The translations under genes were made by a program, and so were the position numbers. Under the pieces are notes generated by a model, which saw nothing but the letters and a program-made list of their open reading frames with translations, searched no databases and had not been told where the DNA came from. Source: Mayfieldus sp963740555 (GTDB lineage Bacteria; Actinomycetota; Thermoleophilia; Solirubrobacterales; 70-9). Taken from it: a DNA stretch of 55,955 nt. Every line of letters begins with the position of its first letter. Positions within the stretch are counted from its first letter, which is position 1. Shown piece after piece: positions 44,059 to 51,666 of this stretch. Location: the NCBI GenBank assembly GCA_963740555.1, contig CAVUES010000001.1:1-55955 (forward strand). The letters are read 5' to 3'.

Positions 44059-45479
44059 TAGGCCCTCGGGCGCGCAAGGTAGAGGATGCGCACCCCGGAG
44101 GGCAGCGATTCCGAGCGCTCGACGTCGAAGCGCTCGCCGAGCAGGCGCTCGAAGGTCTCCAGCTCGTAGTCGGCGTTGGATCCCTCGCGCTTGCCCGACA
44201 AGAGCCGCCTGACCATCGGGTCCTCGCGCTTTGGGAACTCGATCACCAGGGTGGCGTCGAGCTCGCGCAGCCAATCGAGGAACTCGGCGATAGGAACGTT
44301 GGCTGTGATCGAGACGTGGTGGATGAGCGCCAGCGCCAGCACGAGGTCCGGCTTGCCGCGCTGCTCGAGCGGACGGCGCTCGAGACCGCGCCAGCCGAGG
44401 CCCGGGGACGGATCGGCGAGGTTCGCCACCAGTGGCAGGATCCGGCGTTCGTCATCGGCCCGCAGGGAGCGATAGAGCGCTTCCACCGTCGCCTGGTCGT
44501 AGTCAAAGGCGACGACGTGGTCGGAGTGCTCGGCGGCGATCCGGGAGTAGGCCCCGTCGTTGCAGCCCATGTCCCAGGTCAGGCCCGGCCGCCCCGATGC
44601 GGCGACGTCGCGGACGAAGGCCGCCTTCAGCTCCGCGTCGGCGTCGCTGTAGGTGCAGTCCTGGCGATAGTTGGTCCAGGCGGTGTCGCCGGCTTTCCAG
44701 GAGAGCTTGCCGACCAGCTTTCGCAGCCTCTGCACGTTGGCCTTGATCAGCTCGGTCTTGAAGTTGGCCTTTCGCAGCTCCTCCTTGACGTCGCCGCCCT
44801 CGCGATCCTCGTAGCGGCGCTCGAGTCGGGCGTGGAGCGCGACGTGGGTGAGTACGCCGCGCCGAAAGCGGTCGCGAAGCGAGAACACGTTGGCTGCCTC
44901 GGTCGGGGTGATGCCGTCGATCGAGCCCCGCAGCCAGGGCTGGAACGGGATGTCCTTGTAGGCCTGGAAGAGCAGGGGGTAGAGGAAGAGCATGCAGAAC
45001 TGGCGGTAGCCGACCCAGGGCTCGCCCTCCCGCAGGCGCTCGAACGAGCCGACGTCGATGAAGACCGGCGCCGAACCGCTGAATTGGACGTTGTAGGGCG
45101 TCGCGTCCTTGAGCGTCAGGCCCTCGTCGAGGGCCTCGAGCAGGAGGTCGAGTTGCAGCAGCGCCGCCTCGCGCAGCATCCCGAAGGTCCACTCATAGGG
45201 GTAGGAGACGAACGGAATCCGCTCGTGACGCAGAACGGTCTCGGTGCCCTCGGGGAGGATGCCTGCGGCGGCATCCCCGAGCGCCGCGGCCCCGACCTCC
45301 TCGGTGCCGATCAGCGTCCCCTCGGCCGTCAGTCGCTCCAGCAGTGGCGAGTTCGCCAGCGCGCGCCAATCGTCGGCGCCCGTGCCGCTGAGCGCGCGAT
45401 AGACGGCGTCAGGGGCGACCACGACGCGGCTGTCGCGATCGCGAAACGAGCCAGGCTCTACCCGCGCGGCCTCAACCAC
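44058..45479 (-). CDS. Class I SAM-dependent methyltransferase with N-terminal kinase-like region
   Basis: 473 residues. The N-terminal half has YPYEWTFGMLREAALLQLDL and LTLKDATPYNVQFSGSAPVF with IDVGSFE, a pattern resembling the catalytic loop of kinase-like folds and found in a conserved class of glycan-associated methyltransferases. The C-terminal half is the SAM domain (TWDMGCNDGAYSRIAAEHSD, VVAFDYDQATVEALYRSL, DLVLALALIHHVSI). It sits between the small YLDPGSGS protein and the sulfatase-like protein with overlapping genes, so the three act together, probably on a surface polymer. Confidence 0.8.
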   Translation of the reverse strand: MVEAARVEPGSFRDRDSRVVVAPDAVYRALSGTGADDWRALANSPLLERLTAEGTLIGTEEVGAAALGDAAAGILPEGTETVLRHERIPFVSYPYEWTFGMLREAALLQLDLLLEALDEGLTLKDATPYNVQFSGSAPVFIDVGSFERLREGEPWVGYRQFCMLFLYPLLFQAYKDIPFQPWLRGSIDGITPTEAANVFSLRDRFRRGVLTHVALHARLERRYEDREGGDVKEELRKANFKTELIKANVQRLRKLVGKLSWKAGDTAWTNYRQDCTYSDADAELKAAFVRDVAASGRPGLTWDMGCNDGAYSRIAAEHSDHVVAFDYDQATVEALYRSLRADDERRILPLVANLADPSPGLGWRGLERRPLEQRGKPDLVLALALIHHVSITANVPIAEFLDWLRELDATLVIEFPKREDPMVRRLLSGKREGSNADYELETFERLLGERFDVERSESLPSGVRILYLARPRA

Positions 45480-45515
45480 GTGATGCTCCGATCGGGCCGC
45501 GGGAGCCCAATCGGG

Positions 45516-45731
45516 TTAGACGGGCTCCTTCTCCGTCTCGTGCTTGGCCGCTGTGCTGGCTGTGGCGGCAGGCTCGGTCTCCTCGTCGTCGTGGCGCTTC
45601 CAGAACATCAGGGTGCGGAAGACACGCTTGCCGAACATCTTGATCGAGACCAGGACGGTCGCGACTCCTCCAAGCAGTGCCTGGAGCATCACGCTCCCAC
45701 TGCCTGGGTCGAGGTAGGCAAAGACTCTCAT
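45516..45731 (-). CDS. Small membrane protein with YLDPGSGS motif
   Basis: 71 residues: MRVFAYLDPGSGSVMLQALL, a single hydrophobic stretch GGVATVLVSIKMFGKRVF, and an acidic C-terminal tail. Proteins of this short form with YLDPGSGS at the start are often encoded next to sulfatase-like and methyltransferase genes for surface polymers, as here. GGAGGAG-like GAAGGAGC precedes the ATG. A role as a membrane partner or scaffold is inferred; no enzyme activity is expected. Confidence 0.75.
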   Translation of the reverse strand: MRVFAYLDPGSGSVMLQALLGGVATVLVSIKMFGKRVFRTLMFWKRHDDEETEPAATASTAAKHETEKEPV

Positions 45732-45868
45732 CGGGTGGAGCTCCTTCCATCGGGGCGCCGTCCCGGGGCGAGAAACGGCGATGATTCACGCGGTGCGGCC
45801 ACCCAACGGGCGGCAAGACCGGCCAGGGTAGCAACTCATCGTACGGGCAGCCAAAGAAAGCCGTTGCC

Positions 45869-47632
45869 CTAATTGATCACTGCAACGACGTCGCCGGAGG
45901 AGACCGACGCCCCTTCGGCGACGTTCAGCTCCGCGATCGTGCCGGAACGGTGGGCGACGATCTCGTTCTCCATCTTCATCGCCTCGATCACGCAGATCAG
46001 CGCCCCCTCCTCGACCTGGGCGCCTTTCTCCACCGCCACCTTGAGCACGGTTCCCTGCAGCGGCGAGACAAGCTCTTCTGAGGAGGATCCGCCAGCCCCG
46101 GCAGCCTTTCGCTCCCGCTTTGGGGGCCGCCGCATTCCGGTCTGCCCCGGGGCGGGGGCGCCCGGGGGGCCAAAGACACGGACGTCGAACAGCTTGCCGC
46201 CGACCTCGACCTTGTAATCGCGGGCGACCTGCTCGTCCCCATCCTCCGGGTCGGGGGCCTCATGCCGCGTAGCCGGCGGCTGGCCCGTCTGCTTCAGCCA
46301 TTCCGGATCCTCGACCAGGTCCCGGCAGGTCTCTCCCTTGGCCCATTGCTCGGTCGCCAGGATCGCCTTGTGGAAGGGAATCAGCGTCGTCAGCCCCTCG
46401 ATCTCGTACTCGTCCAGCGCCCGCAGCATCCGCCTCGTCGCCAGCTCGCGATCGGCGTCCCAGACGATCAGCTTGGCGACCATTGGGTCGTACATCGGGG
46501 ACACCTCAGAGCCGGCCTCGACTCCGGAGTCGACCCGCACGCCCGGGCCTGCCGGCTCCTGATAGCCGGTGATCGTCCCGGGCGCGGGCGCGAACTTCTT
46601 GTGCGCAGCCTCCGCGTTGATCCGGCACTCGATCGCGTGGCCGCGCAGCTCCACGTCCTCCTGGAAGATCGCAAGCTGCTCGCCGGCCGCGATCCGCACC
46701 TGCTCGCGAACGATGTCGATTCCGGTGACCATCTCGGTCACGCAATGCTCCACCTGCACGCGGGTGTTCATCTCGAGGAAGAAGTAGTCGTCGCCGACCT
46801 GTAGCCCCTCCACGGTCCCGGCCGAGCGGTAGCCGACCGCGGCAGCCGCGTCCTTGGCGATCCGTCCGATCCGCTCCCGCATCTCGAAGTCGACGTGGGG
46901 GGCCGGGGCCTCCTCGATCAGCTTCTGATGGCGGCGCTGGATCGAGCAATCGCGTTCGCCGAGGTGGATTACGTGCCCATGCGAGTCGGCCAGCACCTGC
47001 ACCTCGACGTGGCGGGGGTCCTCGAGATAGCGCTCGATGTAGACGCGCGGGTCGGAGAAGAACTTCTCGCCCTCGCGAGCGGCACCCTCGAACGCCTCCT
47101 CGAGCTCCTCCGCTTCGAGCGCAACCCGAAAGCCCTTGCCGCCGCCCCCGCCGGCCGCCTTGGCGGCCACCGGGTAACCGGCGTCGGCGGCCTGCTGGCG
47201 CGCCTCGTCGAGGTCCTCGGCGGGCTTGGTGGCGCCCGGGACGATCGGCACCCCGGCCTCGGACATGATCTCTCGGGCCTTGGTCTTTGAGCCCATCGCC
47301 TCGATCGCCTCGGGGGGCGGGCCGATGAATGCGATGCCGGCCTCGTCGCAGGCACGGGCGAAATCGGCGTTCTCGGCCAGGAATCCGTACCCGGGGTGGA
47401 TCGCCTCGGCGCCCGCTTTGCCGGCTGTCTCGATGATCTTCGGAATCGCCAGGTAGCTCTCCGCGGGGATCGCGGGGCCGAGCAGGAACGCCTCGTCAGC
47501 CTCGCGCACGTGCGGGGCGTCGCGGTCGGCCTCCGAGTACACGCCAACCGCTCCGATCCCCATCTCTTTCAGGGTCCGCATCACGCGGATTGCGATCTCG
47601 CCGCGGTTGGCGACTAGAACCTTGCTGAACAC
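45869..47632 (-). CDS. accA: Acyl-CoA carboxylase alpha subunit (biotin carboxylase plus biotin carboxyl carrier)
   Basis: 587 residues, the usual fused actinobacterial form. The biotin carboxylase part starts VFSKVLVANRGEIAIRVMRT and has EAIHPGYGFLAENADFARAC, the ATP-grasp loop AAGGGGKGFRV, ERYLEDPRHVEVQVLADSHG and FLEMNTRVQVEHCVTEMVTG. The C-terminal carrier domain has the biotinylated Lys in VIEAMKMENEIVAHR. It carboxylates acetyl- or propionyl-CoA together with a beta subunit outside the window; an epsilon-like protein is encoded at 54502. GTG 47632 is chosen since homology begins there; longer frames run into the 88-nt RNA element. Confidence 0.93.
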   Translation of the reverse strand: MFSKVLVANRGEIAIRVMRTLKEMGIGAVGVYSEADRDAPHVREADEAFLLGPAIPAESYLAIPKIIETAGKAGAEAIHPGYGFLAENADFARACDEAGIAFIGPPPEAIEAMGSKTKAREIMSEAGVPIVPGATKPAEDLDEARQQAADAGYPVAAKAAGGGGGKGFRVALEAEELEEAFEGAAREGEKFFSDPRVYIERYLEDPRHVEVQVLADSHGHVIHLGERDCSIQRRHQKLIEEAPAPHVDFEMRERIGRIAKDAAAAVGYRSAGTVEGLQVGDDYFFLEMNTRVQVEHCVTEMVTGIDIVREQVRIAAGEQLAIFQEDVELRGHAIECRINAEAAHKKFAPAPGTITGYQEPAGPGVRVDSGVEAGSEVSPMYDPMVAKLIVWDADRELATRRMLRALDEYEIEGLTTLIPFHKAILATEQWAKGETCRDLVEDPEWLKQTGQPPATRHEAPDPEDGDEQVARDYKVEVGGKLFDVRVFGPPGAPAPGQTGMRRPPKRERKAAGAGGSSSEELVSPLQGTVLKVAVEKGAQVEEGALICVIEAMKMENEIVAHRSGTIAELNVAEGASVSSGDVVAVIN

Positions 47633-47681
47633 GGCGCGGGAGTCTATGCGCCGTCTCGGGGTCGAAGGCGGTGCGTCTTGT

Positions 47682-47769
47682 GCGCGGGTGGTGCGGGGGG
47701 CACGGTTCCCGGACCGCGCGGACTGGGGAGCACGGCCGGGAAGCGTGTCCCCCGTGACAGGACCCGCGC
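47682..47769 (+). ncRNA. Candidate structured RNA element, copy 2 (5' of the PHP phosphoesterase gene)
   Basis: 88 nt with the same fold as 21518-21605. P1 is GCGCGGGT / ACCCGCGC. The internal loop is GGTG / TGACAGG (identical). P2 is CGGGGGGCACG / CGTGTCCCCCG including one G-U pair, then the conserved G-G mismatch, P3 is TTCCCGG / CCGGGAA, and the 23-nt apical loop is 19/23 identical. It ends 28 nt before the PHP gene start and begins 49 nt upstream of the divergent accA start. Confidence 0.75.
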
Positions 47770-47797
47770 CCGGGAGGCCCATATCCTCCCCGCCCGG

Positions 47798-48607
47798 ATG
47801 ATCGAGCTGCAGAGCCACTCCACGGTGTCAGATGGCCAACTCGAGCCGGCGGGGGTGGTCGAGGCGGCGGCGAAGGCCGGCGTGACGACCCTTGCGCTCT
47901 CAGATCACGACGCGGTTGCCGGGGTCCCGGAGGCAGCGGAGGCGGCCGAGCGACTGGGACTCGACCTCGTGCCCGCGGTCGAGATGTCCTGCGTGCACGA
48001 GTACGCGGACGACCTGCACGTGCTCGGCTACTGGATCGATCTCGAGGCGATCGCTCCGGCCTGCGAGCGGGCGCAGCGGGAGCGAGTCGGCCGCGCGGGC
48101 GAGATCGTCGAGAAGCTGCGCTCGTTCGGCTTCGGGCTGACGCTCGACGACGCGATCGCCGAGTCGGGCGACGCGCTCTCGGTGGGAAGGCCCCACATCG
48201 CGCGCGCCGCGGGTACGAAACCCGAGCAAATGAACGCTTTTTTCGAGGAGTATCTGGTGCCGGGCGCGAAGGCATTCGTTCCTCGCCGCTGGCCCGACGC
48301 CGAGCAGGCGGTGGCGTTGATCCACGATGCCGGCGGTGCCGCCGTAGTCGCCCACCCCTATTGGGACGTCAAGGACCCAGATCAGGTCGAGACCCTGATC
48401 GGGGCGCTCGACGTGGAGGGCGTCGAGGCCTTCTACCCCGACCACAGCCGCGTGCAGACCGAGCATCTGCTGCGGATCTGCTCAGAGGGCGGCCTGGTTC
48501 CCACGGCCTCCTCGGACTTCCACGGCCCGAACCACAAGACCTTCTCGCGCTTCGGCGCCTACCAGACCTACGGCCTGGGCGAGCCCGAGGTTCCGGCCCG
48601 GCCCTAG
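47798..48607 (+). CDS. PHP-domain phosphoesterase (3',5'-nucleoside bisphosphate phosphatase / TrpH-like)
   Basis: 269 residues starting at ATG 47798. The PHP active site is complete: ELQSHSTVSDG (HxH-like QSHS with D), LALSDHDAVAG, PAVEMSC, VVAHPYWD and ASSDFHGPNH for the three-metal centre. It matches TrpH/YciV-type enzymes that remove phosphate from 3',5'-nucleoside bisphosphates such as pAp or short RNAs. Loss of the first His of HxH (QSHS) should be checked. pAp is made when PAPS is used, and PAPS synthesis genes are 1-3 kb downstream, which fits. The structured RNA element lies just upstream. Confidence 0.85.
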   Translation: MIELQSHSTVSDGQLEPAGVVEAAAKAGVTTLALSDHDAVAGVPEAAEAAERLGLDLVPAVEMSCVHEYADDLHVLGYWIDLEAIAPACERAQRERVGRAGEIVEKLRSFGFGLTLDDAIAESGDALSVGRPHIARAAGTKPEQMNAFFEEYLVPGAKAFVPRRWPDAEQAVALIHDAGGAAVVAHPYWDVKDPDQVETLIGALDVEGVEAFYPDHSRVQTEHLLRICSEGGLVPTASSDFHGPNHKTFSRFGAYQTYGLGEPEVPARP

Positions 48608-48684
48608 CTCAGAAGGCCAGCGGGTCGCCGAGGAGGGGAAGTCCCGCTCGGTCCAGCTCAGGACCCTGCGTAGGATGACCGAAG

Positions 48685-49107
48685 ATGGAGCAGCGACTCA
48701 GCCTCGTCACCCTCGGGGTCAGCGACCTGCCCCGGGCGCGGGCCTTCTATGAGGGGCTGGGCTGGCACACGCGCGCCAAGCCCGACGACGACGTCGTCTT
48801 CTTCCAGGCCGGCGGGATGATCGTCGCGCTCTGGGACCGCGCCAAGCTGGCCCAGGACTCGAGGGTCGAGGACGGCGGGGGCTGGGGCGGCGTCACCCTG
48901 GCCCACAACGTGCGCTCATCGGACGAGGTGGACTCAGTGATCGAGCAGGCCCGCTCGGCCGGGGCGAACATCGCCCGGGAGCCGGGCGAGACCTTCTGGG
49001 GCGGTTACTCGGGGCTCTTCATCGACCCCGACGGCCATCCGTGGGAGGTCGCCCAGAACCCCCGCTGGACGATCACCACCGACGGCTCGGTGATCCTGCC
49101 GACCTGA
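48685..49107 (+). CDS. VOC (glyoxalase/bleomycin resistance) superfamily protein
   Basis: 140 residues with two beta-alpha-beta-beta-beta modules: LSLVTLGVSDLPRARAFYEG then DDVVFFQAGGMIVALWDRAK, and VTLAHNVRSSDEVDSVIEQA then GYSGLFIDPDGHPWEVAQNP. The last motif has the usual Glu metal ligand, but the first module's His ligand is not obvious, so the metal site may be incomplete. The function (isomerase, dioxygenase or binding protein) cannot be decided. It is convergent with cysC. Confidence 0.82.
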   Translation: MEQRLSLVTLGVSDLPRARAFYEGLGWHTRAKPDDDVVFFQAGGMIVALWDRAKLAQDSRVEDGGGWGGVTLAHNVRSSDEVDSVIEQARSAGANIAREPGETFWGGYSGLFIDPDGHPWEVAQNPRWTITTDGSVILPT

Positions 49108-49143
49108 CGACCCGGCAGGGCCGATGGCGCAACTCGATCTTGC

Positions 49144-49740
49144 TCAGGCGCTGACGCCGGCCAGCTCGGGCGCCGACGGGATCAGGCGGCGCTCCTCGAG
49201 ATAGGCGATCAGCTTCGCCGCCGACTCCTCGGGCTCCTCGGCCTCGGTGTCGCAGACGATCTCCGGGCTCTCCGGCGCCTCATAGGGGTCAGAGACGCCG
49301 GTGAACTCCTTGATCTCCCCTGAGAACGCCTTCTCGTAGAGGCCCTTGACGTCGCGCTCGGCGCAGGTCTCGACCGAGGCCTTGATGTAGACCTCGACGA
49401 AGCGCTCGCCCATCAGCTCGCGGGCTTCGTCGCGGGTCTCCTTGTAGGGAGAGATCGCCGCGGCAATCACCGGAACGCCGTTTCGCGACAGCAGGTCGGC
49501 GACGAAAGCGATGCGGCGGATGTTGGTGTCGCGGTCCTCCTTCGAGAAGCCGAGCCCCTTCGAGAGGTTCTCCCGGATCACGTCGCCGTCGAGGATCTCG
49601 AGCCTGTTGCGACGCCGCCGCAGCTCTTCCTCGATCAGCTTCGAGATCGTCGTCTTGCCGGCACCCGAGAGGCCGGTGAACCAGAGCGTGAAGCCGTTTT
49701 CGTGGCTGCTCGGAACGTAGGCGGGGCGATCGCCAGCCAT
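49144..49740 (-). CDS. cysC: Adenylyl-sulfate kinase
   Basis: 198 residues. The P-loop GLSGAGKTT at about 23-31, then LEILDGDVIRENLSKGLGFS, KEDRDTNIRRIAFVADLLSR and IAAAISPYKETRDEARELMG are the APS-kinase signature, with YEKAFSGEIKEFTGVSDPYE near the end. It makes PAPS from APS and ATP. The gene begins 5 bp after sat ends. Because cysH here looks like an APS reductase, PAPS would mainly serve sulfotransfer. Confidence 0.94.
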   Translation of the reverse strand: MAGDRPAYVPSSHENGFTLWFTGLSGAGKTTISKLIEEELRRRRNRLEILDGDVIRENLSKGLGFSKEDRDTNIRRIAFVADLLSRNGVPVIAAAISPYKETRDEARELMGERFVEVYIKASVETCAERDVKGLYEKAFSGEIKEFTGVSDPYEAPESPEIVCDTEAEEPEESAAKLIAYLEERRLIPSAPELAGVSA

Positions 49741-49745
49741 CGTCG

Positions 49746-50822
49746 TCAGTCCTCCTTGTAAGCGTCGATCAGGATCTCGGCAACCTCGTCCCTCGAAAAC
49801 TCATGCGGGGGCTTTTCCCCGCGCCCGAGCATCTCGCGCACCTTGGTGCCGGAGAGAAACAGATGCGATTCCTCACCATGCGGGCAGGTCTTGTTGGAGG
49901 CCATTCCCTCGCACTCGTTGCACCAGAAGGTGTGCTCGAAGAACAGCGGCTCGATGCCAAGCTCGTCCACGTCCACCTCATCGAAGATCTTCTGCGCGTC
50001 GTAGGTCCCGTAGTAGTCGCCGACCCCGGCATGGTCGCGCCCGACGATGAAATGCGTGCAGCCGTAATTGCGGCGGATGATCGCGTGCAAGACCGCCTCG
50101 CGGGGGCCCGCGTAGTGCATCTTCGACGGGTTGACGCCGAGGATCACGCGGTCCTGGGGGTAGTACTTCTCCATCAGGACCTCATAGCAGCGCATCCGCA
50201 CGTCGGCGGGGATGTCTCCCGCCTTCGTCTTTCCGATCAGCGGGTGGATGAAGAGGCCGTCGCAGGTCTCCAGCGCGGCCTTGGTGAGGTACTCGTGCGC
50301 GCGGTGGATCGGGTTGCGGGTCTGGAAGGCGACGATCCGCTTCCAGCCGCGCTGCTCGAACGCCTGCCGCGACTCTTTTGGAGACAGATAGCGGCGCCGG
50401 AACGCCTCTTCGTGGTCTGGAAGCTCGTCGGCCTCGATCGCGCCGGCGATGCAGCGGTCGCCCTCCTCGTAGATCGCCGCGACACCGGGATGCTCCGAGT
50501 CCGTGGTCCGGTAGACCTTCTCGGCCTCCTCGCGGCCGTCTCGCTCGAACACCTCTTCGACGCTCAGGCGGCCGAGCGGCTTGCCATCGTCGGCGTGCAG
50601 CTCGACGCTGTCGCCGACCGCGCAGTCGAGGTCGGTGGCGAGGGTGATCGGGATCGACCAGTACTCCCCGGAGGCGAGTCGCATCTCGTCGGTCACCCGC
50701 CGCCAGTCCTCGGACCCCATGAAGCCGCGCAGGGGGTCGAAGCCGCCGTTGGCGATCATCTCGAAGTCAGCGGTGTGCCGCTCGGAAAGCGTCAGGGAGA
50801 GTTCGGTCGTCGTCTCAGGCAT
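49746..50822 (-). CDS. sat: Sulfate adenylyltransferase (ATP sulfurylase)
   Basis: 358 residues from ATG 50822. Single-chain Sat/MET3 type: GGFDPLRGFMGSEDWRRV, the catalytic motif FQTRNPIHRAHEYLTKAALE, GVNPSKMHYAGPREAVLHAI, FIVGRDHAGVGDYYGTYDAQ, and the C-terminal CNECEGMASNKTCPHGEE Cys cluster as in archaeal-type enzymes. It makes APS from sulfate and ATP. A longer start (GTG 50828) is two codons upstream. The ATG directly abuts the heptamer hairpin at 50824-50892. Confidence 0.95.
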   Translation of the reverse strand: MPETTTELSLTLSERHTADFEMIANGGFDPLRGFMGSEDWRRVTDEMRLASGEYWSIPITLATDLDCAVGDSVELHADDGKPLGRLSVEEVFERDGREEAEKVYRTTDSEHPGVAAIYEEGDRCIAGAIEADELPDHEEAFRRRYLSPKESRQAFEQRGWKRIVAFQTRNPIHRAHEYLTKAALETCDGLFIHPLIGKTKAGDIPADVRMRCYEVLMEKYYPQDRVILGVNPSKMHYAGPREAVLHAIIRRNYGCTHFIVGRDHAGVGDYYGTYDAQKIFDEVDVDELGIEPLFFEHTFWCNECEGMASNKTCPHGEESHLFLSGTKVREMLGRGEKPPHEFSRDEVAEILIDAYKED

Positions 50823-50823
50823 A

Positions 50824-50892
50824 GTCAATCGTCATTTGTCATTTGTCATTCGTCGTTGGGCCCGAGTCCTCGAATGACGAATGACGAGTGAC
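50824..50892. repeat. Heptamer-repeat hairpin 4 (cysH-sat spacer)
   Basis: Left arm 50831-50854 reads GTCATTT, GTCATTT, GTCATTC, GTC. Right arm 50871-50892 reads GAATGAC, GAATGAC, GAGTGAC. The arms pair through about 22 bases. The unit differs in sequence from the GAGGAAC family but has the same 7-nt period and operon-spacer position, ending next to the sat start codon. Confidence 0.78.
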
Positions 50893-50946
50893 GGGGAAAC
50901 GAGGCGGATCAGGGTAGCGGGTCGGTTGATCCTTGGGTCGCGCTAC

Positions 50947-51666
50947 TCAGTTGATCCCACACTCTGACTTCGAGGCCCCGGCCCAGCGGCCGGCGCGCGA
51001 ATCCTCACCCGGAGCGACGGGCTTGGTGCAGTGCGTGCAGCCGATCGACGGATAGTTCTGGTCGTGGAGGGGGTTGTAGGGGACGTGGTGATCGCGGATG
51101 TAGTTCCAGACGTCCTTCTCGGACCAGTCCGCGATCGGGTTCAGCTTCCAGAGCCCGAAGCGGCGGTCCCAGGCGAACTTCGGCGCCTTGGCGCGGTGCT
51201 GGGAGTCCTCGCGGCGGATCCCCGAGACCCAGGCGTCGACACCCGATAGCGCCTCGCGCATCGGCTCGACCTTGCGGATCCCGCAGCACGAGTCGGGGTC
51301 GCGCTTCCACAGCTCGTCGCCGTATTGGCTGGCCTGCTGCTCGAGGGTGAGGTTGTGGTAGCGCTCGAACTCGATCCCGTAGTGCTCCGCGAGCCGGTCG
51401 CGGGTCTCGTAGGTCTGCTCGAAGAGCACGTCGGTGTCGAGGTAGAAGAAGCGCGCGTCGGGGGCGATCTTGGTCGCGATGTCGATCACCACCGAGCTGG
51501 TCTTCTGAAACGAGCAGGCGATGTAGAGGCTCGGGTGGAAGGTCTCGAACGCCCACTCGAGCACTTCGATCGCGCGCTTCGGCTCCAGCTCGGTCGCGAC
51601 CGCCTCCGGGTCGATGTCGAAGCTGGAGGCGGGCATGGTCTCGGGAAGTGTCGCCAGCGGCTTCAT
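50947..51666 (-). CDS. cysH: Phosphoadenylyl/adenylyl-sulfate reductase, [4Fe-4S] type
   Basis: 239 residues. PP-loop fold with ACSFQKTSSVVIDIATKIAP, FFYLDTDVLFEQTYETRDRL, the CC pair in PDSCCGIRKVEPMREAL, WVSGIRREDSQHR, KLNPIADWSEKDVWNYIRDH, and CTHC near PSIGCTHCTKPVAPGEDSRA. The CC...CxxC set marks an iron-sulfur APS-type reductase. The C-terminal ECGIN holds the catalytic Cys. The ATG at 51666 shares one base with the sir stop (TGATG), so translation is coupled. It makes sulfite for Sir. Confidence 0.94.
   Translation of the reverse strand: MKPLATLPETMPASSFDIDPEAVATELEPKRAIEVLEWAFETFHPSLYIACSFQKTSSVVIDIATKIAPDARFFYLDTDVLFEQTYETRDRLAEHYGIEFERYHNLTLEQQASQYGDELWKRDPDSCCGIRKVEPMREALSGVDAWVSGIRREDSQHRAKAPKFAWDRRFGLWKLNPIADWSEKDVWNYIRDHHVPYNPLHDQNYPSIGCTHCTKPVAPGEDSRAGRWAGASKSECGIN

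Noticed and set aside
41783..44077. 764-codon open frame on the minus strand
   Set aside because: Overlaps the sulfatase-like gene in another frame and has only Arg-rich low-complexity sequence.
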